Assembly (NCBI GenBank): GCA_942491665.1
Contig: CALOBR010000001.1
Span: forward strand, 372,001-436,000
Source: CAVQGZ01 sp942491665
Lineage (GTDB): Bacteria > Actinomycetota > Actinomycetes > Jiangellales > Jiangellaceae
Reading direction: 5' to 3'
Length of the DNA: 64,000 nucleotides
In this document: positions 44,445 to 52,430 of the stretch, piece after piece
Position numbering within the stretch: position 1 is the stretch's first letter
Layout: each line of letters begins with the position of its first letter
Made by a program: the position numbers and the translations under genes
The notes under the pieces: model-generated
The model's database searches: none
Told to the model about the DNA's origin: nothing
The model's input: only the letters and a program-made list of their open reading frames with translations

Positions 44445-45767
44445 TCAGGTACGCACGTGCCCGTCGCCGGTGACGACCCAGGTGGTCGAGGTCAGGGCGG
44501 AGAGGCCCATAGGTCCGCGGGCGTGCAGCTTCTGCGTGGAGATACCGATCTCTGCTCCGAGGCCCAGCTGCTCGCCGTCGGTGAAACGGGTCGAGGCGTT
44601 CACCATCACCGCGGCGGAGTCGACGCCGCTCACGAACGCACGAACAGCAGTCACCGAGTCGCTGATGATCGCCTCGGTGTGCCCGCTCGACCAGCGCCGG
44701 ATGTGCTCCACGGCGTCGGGCAACGAGTCGACTACCCCGGCGGCCAGGTCGAGGGAGTAGTACTCCGCAGCCCAGTCGTCGTCGGTCACCGGCTCGGTGA
44801 CGACGTCGGCCCGCGCGCCCGCTGCAGCCACCCGCTCGTCGGCGTGCACGGTGACGCCGGCGCCACGCAGCGCCGGGAGGGCCGCCGCCAAGAACTCCTC
44901 GGCCACGTCGGCGTGCACCAGCAGTGTCTCCGCGGCGTTGCACACCGTCGGACGCTGCACCTTGGCGTTGATCAGGATGTCGAGGGCCTTGCGCTGGTCG
45001 GCGTCGGCGTCGACGTACACGTGCACGTTGCCGACCCCGGTCTCGATCACCGGCACCGTCGACTGCTCGACGACCGAGCTGATCAGCGCCGCCCCACCGC
45101 GCGGGATGAGCACGTCGACCAGGCCACGGGCGCGCATGAGGTGCGTGACCGAGTCGTGCGAGGTGCCGGGCACGAGCGCGACGGCATCGGCGGGGAGCCC
45201 GTGCTCCACCAGTGCCTCGCGCAGAACGTCGACCAGCACGGTGTTGGTGTCGTAGGCCGACGACGACCCGCGCAGCAGCACCGCGTTGCCCGACTTCAGG
45301 CACAGCCCGGCGGCGTCGACCGTGACGTTCGGCCGCGCCTCGTAGATCATGCCCACCACGCCGAGCGGGACACGCACCTGGGCCACACCGAGCCCGTTGG
45401 GCAGCTGGTAGCCGGTGACGACCTCGCCCACCGGGTCGGGCAGCGCGGCGACCTGACGCAGACCGTTGGCGATGGCGGTGATGCGCTCGGCGTTCAGGGT
45501 GAGCCGGTCGATCAGGCCGGCGGGCGTGCCCGCGGCACGCGCCCGGTCGAGGTCGCGCTCGTTCACCGCCACGACGCGGTCGGTGGCGGCCTCCAGCGCC
45601 TCGGCCATGCCCAGCAGGGCGGCGTCCTTGGTCTCACGGGTCAGCGGGGCGAGCAGGGCGGCAGCGTCGCGGGCCCGTCGGGCCACGGCGAGGACGGCGG
45701 CCTCGGTGGTCTCGGTCGTCTGCGCCTCGTCGGCCGTGTGCGCCGACCCGACGATCGTGTCAGTCAT
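44445..45767 (-). CDS. proA: glutamate-5-semialdehyde dehydrogenase
   Basis: Second step of proline synthesis: reduces gamma-glutamyl phosphate to glutamate semialdehyde with NADPH. 440 residues of the aldehyde-dehydrogenase fold. RPTVCNAAET around 273-281 carries the catalytic Cys276. VPLGVVGMIYEARPNVT (134-149) is the cofactor segment, and AEIGISTQKLHARGPMGL the C-terminal signature. The start is the ATG at 45767, overlapping the proB stop by four bases. A 20-residue Thr/Glu-rich N-terminal stretch precedes the domain. Confidence 0.96.
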   Translation of the reverse strand: MTDTIVGSAHTADEAQTTETTEAAVLAVARRARDAAALLAPLTRETKDAALLGMAEALEAATDRVVAVNERDLDRARAAGTPAGLIDRLTLNAERITAIANGLRQVAALPDPVGEVVTGYQLPNGLGVAQVRVPLGVVGMIYEARPNVTVDAAGLCLKSGNAVLLRGSSSAYDTNTVLVDVLREALVEHGLPADAVALVPGTSHDSVTHLMRARGLVDVLIPRGGAALISSVVEQSTVPVIETGVGNVHVYVDADADQRKALDILINAKVQRPTVCNAAETLLVHADVAEEFLAAALPALRGAGVTVHADERVAAAGARADVVTEPVTDDDWAAEYYSLDLAAGVVDSLPDAVEHIRRWSSGHTEAIISDSVTAVRAFVSGVDSAAVMVNASTRFTDGEQLGLGAEIGISTQKLHARGPMGLSALTSTTWVVTGDGHVRT

Positions 45768-46921
45768 GGGGACAGGGTAGGCGCGCGGAAGACGACGAGG
45801 TCGTCGGCGTGCACGACCTCTCGCTCGTACTCCGGTCCGAGCTCGACCGCCAGGTCTCGGGTCGAGCGGCCCAGCAGCTGCGGCATCTCGGCGGCGTCGT
45901 AGTTGACCAGGCCGCGAGCCACCCGGCGTCCGTCGCCGGCAACCAGGTCGACGGGGTCGCCGGCCGTGAACGTTCCTTCCACCCGGGTGATGCCCGCCGG
46001 CAGCAGGGATGTACGCCGCTCCACGAGCGCCCGCACCGCCCCGTCGTCGAGGTAGATGCGTCCGTGCGACTCGGTGGCGTGCTCGAGCCACAGCAGCCGA
46101 GTCGCACGTCGCGCGCGGCGTGGACGAAACCAGGTGCCGACCGGCTCGCCCGCCAGCGCGGCGGCCGCGTCGTCGGCGCTCGCCAGGACGACGCCGATGC
46201 CCGACTCCGTCGCGATCTCGGCAGCCTCGATCTTGGTGGCCATGCCGCCGCTGCCCACGCCCGCGGCGCCGGACCGACCGGCGTCCACGCCGGCCACGTC
46301 CTCGGCAGAGACGACGTCGGTGAGCAGTCGCGCCCCGCCGTGGCGCGGGTCGGCGTCGTAGAGACCGCCGGCGTCCGAGAGCAGCACCAGGGCCTCGGCG
46401 TGCACGAGCTGGGCGACGAGGGCGGCCAGCCGGTCGTTGTCGCCGAAGCGGATCTCGTGCGTCGCGACGGTGTCGTTCTCGTTGACCACGGGCAGAACAC
46501 CCATCTCCAGCAGGCGGTGGAACGTGCGGTAGGCGTTGCGGTAGTGGGTGCGCCGCGTCACGTCGTCCACGGTCAGCAGCACCTGGCCTACCGTCACCCC
46601 TCGCCGGGCGAAAGCGGCGGTGTACTGGGCGAGCAGCAGGCCCTGGCCGACGCTGGCCGCCGCCTGCTGTGTGGCGAGGTCGCGCGGGCGGCGCGCCAGG
46701 TTCAGCGGCGCGAGCCCGGCCGCGATGGCCCCAGAGGAGACGAGCACCACCTCGACACCACGGTCACGGACGTCGGCCAGGGTGTCGGCCAGGCGCTGCA
46801 AGGCGGACACGTCGAGTCCGCCGGCCACGCTGGCCAGCGACGACGAACCGACCTTGACGACGACCCGCCGAGCATGGGCGAGGGAGTCCGAGCGGTGCAT
46901 CGCGGGCGGCGGAGCGGTCAT
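45764..46921 (-). CDS. proB: glutamate 5-kinase
   Basis: First step of proline synthesis: phosphorylates the gamma carboxylate of glutamate with ATP; feedback-inhibited by proline. 385 residues. The amino-acid kinase domain has VVVKVGSSSLAS (20-31), VSSGAIAAG, VNENDTVATHEIRFGDNDRL and GSGGMATKIEAAEIA. The C-terminal PUA domain (about 290-375) has GDGRRVARGLVNYDAAEM. The start is the ATG at 46921, overlapping the obgE stop by four bases. The obg - proB - proA order is common in actinobacteria. Confidence 0.96.
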   Translation of the reverse strand: MTAPPPAMHRSDSLAHARRVVVKVGSSSLASVAGGLDVSALQRLADTLADVRDRGVEVVLVSSGAIAAGLAPLNLARRPRDLATQQAAASVGQGLLLAQYTAAFARRGVTVGQVLLTVDDVTRRTHYRNAYRTFHRLLEMGVLPVVNENDTVATHEIRFGDNDRLAALVAQLVHAEALVLLSDAGGLYDADPRHGGARLLTDVVSAEDVAGVDAGRSGAAGVGSGGMATKIEAAEIATESGIGVVLASADDAAAALAGEPVGTWFRPRRARRATRLLWLEHATESHGRIYLDDGAVRALVERRTSLLPAGITRVEGTFTAGDPVDLVAGDGRRVARGLVNYDAAEMPQLLGRSTRDLAVELGPEYEREVVHADDLVVFRAPTLSP

Positions 46922-48288
46922 CGTCCCTCCAGGCGAGGGTCACTCCCCCGCGGGCCGAGCAGCTCGGCGCCGGTGCCGATCATGGGCTCCCAGTCGAAGA
47001 CGACCGCGTCGTCGTCCGAGCCGATCACCACCTCGTCACCGGCGTGCGCACCCTGCTCGACGAGGGCCCTCTCGACGCCGAGGCGTTCGAGCCGGTCGGC
47101 GAGGTACCCGACGGCCTCGTCGTTGCTGAAGTCGGTCTGGCGCACCCAGCGCTCAGGGCGGTACCCGCGCACCCGGTACCGGTAGCCCTCGTCGGCCTGC
47201 TCGCGCGTGACAGTGAAGCCGGCCTCGTCCAGGGGCTCGGGACGCAGCACGAGTCGGGTCGGGGCAGCCTCGGGTGCCGCGGCGCGCGTCGCCAGCACGA
47301 TGTCGGACATGGCGTAGCGCAGCTGCTGCAGCCCAGCGTGCGTGGCGGCGGAGATGACGAACACCGCCCAGCCTCGCGCCTGAAGGTCGGGCCGCACCAT
47401 CTCGGCCAGGTCGGCCGCCTCGGGCACGTCGACCTTGTTCAAGGCAACGATGCGGGGCCGATCGGCGAGCCCGCCGTAGGCGGCCAGCTCGCGCTCGATC
47501 ACCTCGATGTCGCTGAGCGGGTCGCGGCCGGGCTCGAGCGTGGCGCAGTCCACGACGTGCACGAGCACCGAGCATCGCTCGACGTGGCGCAAGAACTCGT
47601 GCCCGAGTCCACGGCCGTCACTGGCACCCTCGATGAGCCCGGGCACGTCGGCCACCGTGAAGCGTGCGTCGCCGGCTTCGACGACCCCAAGGTTGGGGAC
47701 GAGCGTGGTGAAGGGGTAGTCGGCGATCTTGGGGCGAGCCGCTGAGAGGGCCGCGACCAGGCTCGACTTGCCCGCGCTCGGAAACCCGACGAGGGCGACG
47801 TCGGCCACCGACTTGAGCTCGAGCGTGATGGTCGCGACGTCGCCGGGCTCGCCCAGCAGGGCGAACCCAGGGGCGCGTCGGCGGGGCGAGGCGAGGGCAG
47901 CGTTGCCGAGCCCGCCACGACCGCCGCGGGCGATCACGTAGCGGGTGCCGGACCCGACGAGGTCGACCAGCTCGGTGCCGGCGGAGTCCAGCACGACGGT
48001 GCCGTCCGGGACCGCGAGGACCACGTCGCGACCGTCGTGGCCATGGCGGTTGTCGCCTTGCCCGGCGCGGCCGCTCGTGGCCTTGCGGTGCGGGCGGCGC
48101 TGGTAGTCCAGCAGCGTCGTCACGCTCGGGTCGACGTGCAGGATCACGTCGCCGCCACGGCCGCCGTTGCCGCCGTCCGGGCCGCCGAGCGGCTTGAACT
48201 TCTCGCGCTTGACCGACGCGCAGCCCGCGCCGCCGTCACCGGCTGCGACGTGCAGCACGGCCCGGTCGACGAACGTGGGGATGGCCAC
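46918..48288 (-). CDS. obgE: GTPase Obg
   Basis: GTPase that binds the 50S subunit, helps its late assembly and links growth to (p)ppGpp. 456 residues. The N-terminal glycine-rich Obg domain starts FVDRAVLHVAAGDGGAGC and holds several GGxGG repeats. The G domain has GFPSAGKSSLV (G1), ADVPGLIEGAS (G3) and NKVD (G4). A C-terminal OCT domain (about 345-420) is present, typical of Gram-positive Obg. The start is the GTG at 48288, 18 bases after rpmA. It follows rplU-rpmA as in most bacteria. Confidence 0.96.
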   Translation of the reverse strand: MAIPTFVDRAVLHVAAGDGGAGCASVKREKFKPLGGPDGGNGGRGGDVILHVDPSVTTLLDYQRRPHRKATSGRAGQGDNRHGHDGRDVVLAVPDGTVVLDSAGTELVDLVGSGTRYVIARGGRGGLGNAALASPRRRAPGFALLGEPGDVATITLELKSVADVALVGFPSAGKSSLVAALSAARPKIADYPFTTLVPNLGVVEAGDARFTVADVPGLIEGASDGRGLGHEFLRHVERCSVLVHVVDCATLEPGRDPLSDIEVIERELAAYGGLADRPRIVALNKVDVPEAADLAEMVRPDLQARGWAVFVISAATHAGLQQLRYAMSDIVLATRAAAPEAAPTRLVLRPEPLDEAGFTVTREQADEGYRYRVRGYRPERWVRQTDFSNDEAVGYLADRLERLGVERALVEQGAHAGDEVVIGSDDDAVVFDWEPMIGTGAELLGPRGSDPRLEGR

Positions 48289-48306
48289 GAGTGGTGACCG
48301 GGCGGG

Positions 48307-48576
48307 CTACTCCCCTGCGGGAGCGCCGACCGGGAGGATCTCTACGGTGCGTCGGCCGCGGTGGCTGCCGAACTTGACCTCGCCGGCTTCCAGCGCGAAC
48401 AGGGTGTCGTCCTTGCCCCGGCCAACGTTCGGGCCGGGGTGGAAGTGCGTGCCCCGCTGCCGAACGATGATCTCGCCGGCGTTGACCAGCTGACCGCCGA
48501 AGCGCTTGACCCCGAGCCGTTGGGCGTTGGAGTCACGACCGTTCCTGGACGACGATGCGCCCTTCTTGTGTGCCAT
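48307..48576 (-). CDS. rpmA: 50S ribosomal protein L27
   Basis: 89-residue large-subunit protein whose N-terminus reaches the peptidyl-transferase centre. It starts MAHKKGASSSRNGRDSNAQR, the standard uncleaved form; the N-terminal extension removed by the Prp protease in Firmicutes is absent. GVKRFGGQLV and IIVRQRGTHFHPGPNVGRGKDDTLFAL follow. The start is the ATG at 48576, with AGGGAG nearby and a ten-base gap to the rplU stop. Confidence 0.97.
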   Translation of the reverse strand: MAHKKGASSSRNGRDSNAQRLGVKRFGGQLVNAGEIIVRQRGTHFHPGPNVGRGKDDTLFALEAGEVKFGSHRGRRTVEILPVGAPAGE

Positions 48577-48586
48577 CTCGCGCTCC

Positions 48587-48892
48587 CTACGCCTTGATCC
48601 CGAGAACCTTGACCTGGGAGTAGCGCTGGCGGTGGCCCTGCCGACGCTTGTACCCGGACTTGTTCTTGTAGTGCTGGATGCGGATCTTCGGGCCCTTGAC
48701 CTGCCCGAGCACCTCCGCGGTGACGCTGTAGCCGGCAAGGGCGTCGGCGTCGCTGGTCACGGCGTCGCCGTCGACCACCAGTACCGCCGGAAGCTCGACG
48801 GTAGCGCCGACCTCACCGGGGGCGTCGATCTCGATGACGTCGCCGACCTCGACCTTCGTCTGGCCACGGCCGTTGCGCACGATCGCGTACAC
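48587..48892 (-). CDS. rplU: 50S ribosomal protein L21
   Basis: 101-residue 23S rRNA-binding protein. It starts YAIVRNGRGQTKVEVGDVIEID and ends KIRIQHYKNKSGYKRRQGHRQRYSQVKVLGI, both standard. The start is the GTG at 48892. A GA-dinucleotide run upstream gives several overlapping ribosome-site-like GAGAG tracts. It is the first gene of the rplU - rpmA - obgE - proB - proA run. Confidence 0.96.
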   Translation of the reverse strand: MYAIVRNGRGQTKVEVGDVIEIDAPGEVGATVELPAVLVVDGDAVTSDADALAGYSVTAEVLGQVKGPKIRIQHYKNKSGYKRRQGHRQRYSQVKVLGIKA

Positions 48893-48898
48893 CGCACA

Positions 48899-48940
48899 CT
48901 CTCTCTCTCTCGCCAGCGTCGCGCTGGCCTGCTTGCAGGC
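48899..48940 (-). promoter_or_regulatory. structured leader of rplU: dinucleotide run and two hairpins
   Basis: On the minus strand the leader has a (GA)6 tract at 48899-48911. Next to it is a perfect seven-base hairpin with a three-base loop (48912-48928), then a six-base hairpin with a two-base loop (48927-48940). The hairpins share two bases, so the full forms compete. L21 operons are often controlled through their leader RNA, so an autoregulatory site is possible. It lies in a 195-base gap behind rne with no other gene. Confidence 0.45.
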
Positions 48941-49087
48941 TTCTCGTTGCGGATCGCAGGGCCGACCTCGACCAAGCGTGAGCCTGGTCGGCGGGCGAAC
49001 CGTTGTCGCGTGCCTGGGGGCGTAACCGGTGGTCAGGGGCGTGAGTCCAGGCCGACCTACCATGGTACGGACCGGCCCCGACCAGGG

Positions 49088-51502
49088 TCAAACCGTGGCG
49101 TCACCGTCGCTCGGCGCCTCGGCGGGGTCTGGCTCCGCCTTGGCCTTGCTGCGGGTGGACGACGCGGACTTCTTGCGGGTCGTGGCTGCCTTGCCCGCCT
49201 TCGGGCCGGCCTTGCCGCGACGGGGCTCACGCTCCTGCTGCTTCGGGACAGGAACGGGCTCGCTCGTGGTGGTCAGGCCCCGTCCCCCGCAGCAGTCACA
49301 CGGCGTGCTGAAGGTCTCGAGCAGGCCCGTGCCGATGCGCTTGCGCGTCATCTGCACCAACCCCAGCGAGGTGACCTCGGCCACCTGGTGCCGCGTGCGG
49401 TCGCGCGCCAGGCACTCCACCAGGCGGCGCATCAGCAGGTCACGGTTGTTCTCCAGCACCATGTCGATGAAGTCCACGACGATGATTCCGCCGATGTCGC
49501 GTAGCCGAAGCTGGCGGGCGACCTCTTCGGCGGCCTCCAGGTTGTTCTTGGTGACGGTCTCTTCGAGGTTGCCGCCGCGTCCGGTGAACTTGCCGGTGTT
49601 GACGTCGACGACGGTCATCGCCTCGGTGCGGTCGATCACCAGCGACCCGCCCGACGGCAGCCACACCTTGCGGTCCAGCGCCTTGGCGATCTGCTCGTCC
49701 ACCCGGTAGTGCTCGAAGACGTCGTCGTCTGACTCCCACCGCTCCAGGCGGTCGGTCAGCGCCGGCGCGACGTGTGTGACGTAGGGCTCGATCGTGTCCC
49801 ACGCGTCGTCACCGGCGACCACGAGCTTCGCGAAGTCCTCGTTGAACAGGTCACGGACGATCTTGACGGTCAGGTCGGGCTCGGCGTAGAGGGCGGCCGG
49901 CGCCGACCCAGACGTGACCTTGCGCTCGATGTCTTCCCACTGGGCCCTGAGCCGCGCGACGTCGCGACGCAGCTCGTCCTCGCCTGCCCCCTCGGCCGCG
50001 GTGCGGATGATCACCTCGGCCTCGTCGGGCACGACGTCCTTGAGGATGGTGCGCAGCCGCGTGCGCTCGGAGTCGGACAGCTTGCGGCTGATGCCGCTCA
50101 TCGAGCCACCGGGCACGTACACGACGAAGCGGCCCGGCAGGCTGATGCTGCTCGTCAGGCGGGAGCCCTTGTGCCCGATGGGGTCTTTGGTGACCTGCAC
50201 GAGCACGCTCTGCCCGCTGGTGAGCGCCTCCTCGATGCGCTTGGGCTTGCCCTCGCTCTTGCTCCAGTCGACCTCGCCGGCGTAGAGCACGGCGTTGCGG
50301 CCGCGGCCGATGTCGATGAACGCGGCCTCCATCGCCGGCAGCACGTTCTGCACCTTGCCGAGGTAGATGTTGCCGATGATGCTGCGCTGGGTGCCCTGGT
50401 CGACGTAGTGCTCGACGAGCATGCCGTCCTCGAGCACGGCGAGCTGGGTCAGCGAGTCGTCGCCGGTTCCCTTCTGGCGCACCACCATGACGCGCTCGAC
50501 GGACTCGCGGCGCGACAAGAACTCCGACTCGCTCATGATGGCGGGACGGCGGCGACCGGAGTCGCGCCCGTCGCGGCGGCGCTGGCGCTTGGCCTCGACT
50601 CGCGTCGAGCCCTTGGTGGCAGTGATCTGATTGTCGGACTTGCGGGTCTCGCGCACCCGCACGACGGTCTCTTCGGGGTCGTCGGTACGCGGCTCGGCCG
50701 CCTCGCCCGAGCTCGACTTGCGCCGCCGCCGGCGGCGCCGCCGCGAGGACGCGCTTGTACCGTCGCCCTCGCCACTGCCGGCATCGCCGGACTCAGCGCC
50801 GGCTGCCTGGTCTGCGGACTCGTCGCTGTCGGCTCCTGACTCAGCATCCTGCTCATCACCAGTCGAGCTGTCCGCGGACTCGCCGGCTGGCTTGCGTCGT
50901 CCACGCCCGCCACGACGACGGCGCTTGCGCTGACCCGTCTGCTCGTCACCCTCCGCGCCCGCGTCGCCCGAGTCGCTGCTGGCGGTGCTGGTCGCCTCGT
51001 CGGCCGTGGCGTCAGGCGTGTCCGTCGAGGCCTCGGCGCCGCCGGGCTCGGAGTCGGCCGGCGCGGCCGTGGCCGGCTCAGGCTTCGTCGTCTTGGCCGT
51101 CTTGGCCGACTTGGTTGTCTTCGTGGCCTTGGTCGCCTTGGCCTTCGTCGGCGCGGCGGTCGGTTCCACCGCCTCGTCGTCGGCCGGCGCCGGCTCGGCA
51201 GCAGTCTTGGAGGTGGCCCGGCGCCGGCGGGGCGCGGGGGTCGTCGCCTCGGCGGGCTGGAAGAGCGGGACAGCCGGCACCTGCGCAGAAGGCGGCGCGG
51301 GCGGGCTGGCTGTGGCCTCGGTGGGCGTGCTCGGCTCGGTCGGCTCGGCGGCGGTGAACGTCGGCGCGGGCGGACCGGCGGGACGCTGCGCCGCGCGGCG
51401 GCGCCGCTTCGGCGGCGTGGGCTCCGCCGGCTCGGGTGTCGAGTCCGCTGAGGCTGCGGGCGTGGGGTCTGGGGTGGGGGTCGTGCTGGTGTCGTCTGGC
51501 AC
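49088..51502 (-). CDS. rne: ribonuclease E/G family protein
   Basis: Main endoribonuclease for rRNA/tRNA processing and mRNA decay. 804 residues. The catalytic core (about 320-750) has an S1 RNA-binding domain (IGNIYLGKVQNVLPAMEAAFIDIGRGRNAVLYAGEV) and the DNase I-like part with VIDRTEAMTVVDVNTGKFTGRGGNLEETVTKNN. CDCCGGRG near residue 740 is the zinc-link. Instead of the Enterobacterial C-terminal scaffold, about 310 disordered residues precede the core: Ala/Thr/Glu-rich with Lys/Arg blocks (KRRRRGGRGRR, SSRRRRRRRRK). A shorter basic tail follows. The start is the GTG at 51502 with GGAG nearby; 24 extra codons upstream are possible but unsupported. Confidence 0.93.
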   Translation of the reverse strand: MPDDTSTTPTPDPTPAASADSTPEPAEPTPPKRRRRAAQRPAGPPAPTFTAAEPTEPSTPTEATASPPAPPSAQVPAVPLFQPAEATTPAPRRRRATSKTAAEPAPADDEAVEPTAAPTKAKATKATKTTKSAKTAKTTKPEPATAAPADSEPGGAEASTDTPDATADEATSTASSDSGDAGAEGDEQTGQRKRRRRGGRGRRKPAGESADSSTGDEQDAESGADSDESADQAAGAESGDAGSGEGDGTSASSRRRRRRRRKSSSGEAAEPRTDDPEETVVRVRETRKSDNQITATKGSTRVEAKRQRRRDGRDSGRRRPAIMSESEFLSRRESVERVMVVRQKGTGDDSLTQLAVLEDGMLVEHYVDQGTQRSIIGNIYLGKVQNVLPAMEAAFIDIGRGRNAVLYAGEVDWSKSEGKPKRIEEALTSGQSVLVQVTKDPIGHKGSRLTSSISLPGRFVVYVPGGSMSGISRKLSDSERTRLRTILKDVVPDEAEVIIRTAAEGAGEDELRRDVARLRAQWEDIERKVTSGSAPAALYAEPDLTVKIVRDLFNEDFAKLVVAGDDAWDTIEPYVTHVAPALTDRLERWESDDDVFEHYRVDEQIAKALDRKVWLPSGGSLVIDRTEAMTVVDVNTGKFTGRGGNLEETVTKNNLEAAEEVARQLRLRDIGGIIVVDFIDMVLENNRDLLMRRLVECLARDRTRHQVAEVTSLGLVQMTRKRIGTGLLETFSTPCDCCGGRGLTTTSEPVPVPKQQEREPRRGKAGPKAGKAATTRKKSASSTRSKAKAEPDPAEAPSDGDATV

Positions 51503-51659
51503 CGGAGTGTGTCTCCTCGTCGCCCGCCGGTCGGCGGGGGTGTCGCGTCCTGTCCGGGCGGACCGGGACGTCAAAGCCTGTGGTGTGCGAGCCCCCGGTG
51601 CTGCGCCGCGCTGCCGCGGCCGCGGTTTCGGGCCAGAGTGTGGCGCCGGTCGCGGCCTT

Positions 51660-52430
51660 TCACGTCAGCGGGTCGAGCACCGTGCCGGTCTCTTCGTCGA
51701 GCAGGCCCTGCGCAAGCCGCGTAGCCACTACTGGCACGGGCGGCGTGAGCCCGGCAACGTCTCGGAGTCCAGCAAGGACGTCGTCCGGTCGTACGGACGG
51801 GGTTCCGTGTCGCACGACCGCCTGCAGTATCGCACAGGCGCCGCCCGTCTCGCGGTTGTCACGCACGTCTGCGCTGACCAGCGCGGCGCGCACATCGATC
51901 TCGGTACGCCCTGACTTGGTGGTGCGCGGCACCCGCAGCTCGGTCAGCGCCAGCAGGGCAGCCACCGCGCCATCGAGCGTGGCGACCTCCACGCCACCGA
52001 ACTCGAACCGCCACGACGACGCCGCGACCGGCCCGGTGAGCCGCTCGCCGAGCTTCGCGCCGCCGGCCTCGACCACCGCCAGCACGTCCAGCCCGTCAGG
52101 CAGCGCGGCGTCCAGCCCGGCTGCCACCTCGGCAGGGTCACGCCGCTCCTGCAGGGCGATCTCGACGTACTCGGCCTCGCTGGCGACCCCCGTTGGCACG
52201 GCCGGCAGGTAGGAGATCTTCGGGTGCGGGCTGAACCCCTGCGAGTAGGCCATCGGCAACCCGGCCCGGCGCAGCGCGCGCTCGAGCGCCCGCTGGAAGT
52301 CGCGGACGCTGGCGAAACGCATCCGTCCTCGCTTGGCGTAGCGGATGCGTAGCCGTTGCACCGCGGGTGGCTGCGGGTGCGGCGCCTCGCGGTTCTGTAC
52401 CGCGGGCCGGGCGTCGGACGCCTCGCTCAC
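51660..52430 (-). CDS. DUF2344 (TIGR03936) radical SAM-associated protein
   Basis: 256 residues. RLRIRYAKRGRMRFASVRDFQRALERALRRAGLPMAYSQGFSPHPKISYLPA (about 25-75) is the DUF2344 signature. TELRVPRTTKSGRTEIDVRAAL lies in the second half. The function is unknown. It always follows a B12-type radical SAM gene and in some bacteria is fused to it, so it is probably its partner or substrate carrier. The GTG at 52430 shares GTGA with the radical SAM stop. A 157-base gap separates it from rne; the gap holds a ccgcggccgcgg palindrome and no gene. Confidence 0.88.
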   Translation of the reverse strand: MSEASDARPAVQNREAPHPQPPAVQRLRIRYAKRGRMRFASVRDFQRALERALRRAGLPMAYSQGFSPHPKISYLPAVPTGVASEAEYVEIALQERRDPAEVAAGLDAALPDGLDVLAVVEAGGAKLGERLTGPVAASSWRFEFGGVEVATLDGAVAALLALTELRVPRTTKSGRTEIDVRAALVSADVRDNRETGGACAILQAVVRHGTPSVRPDDVLAGLRDVAGLTPPVPVVATRLAQGLLDEETGTVLDPLT

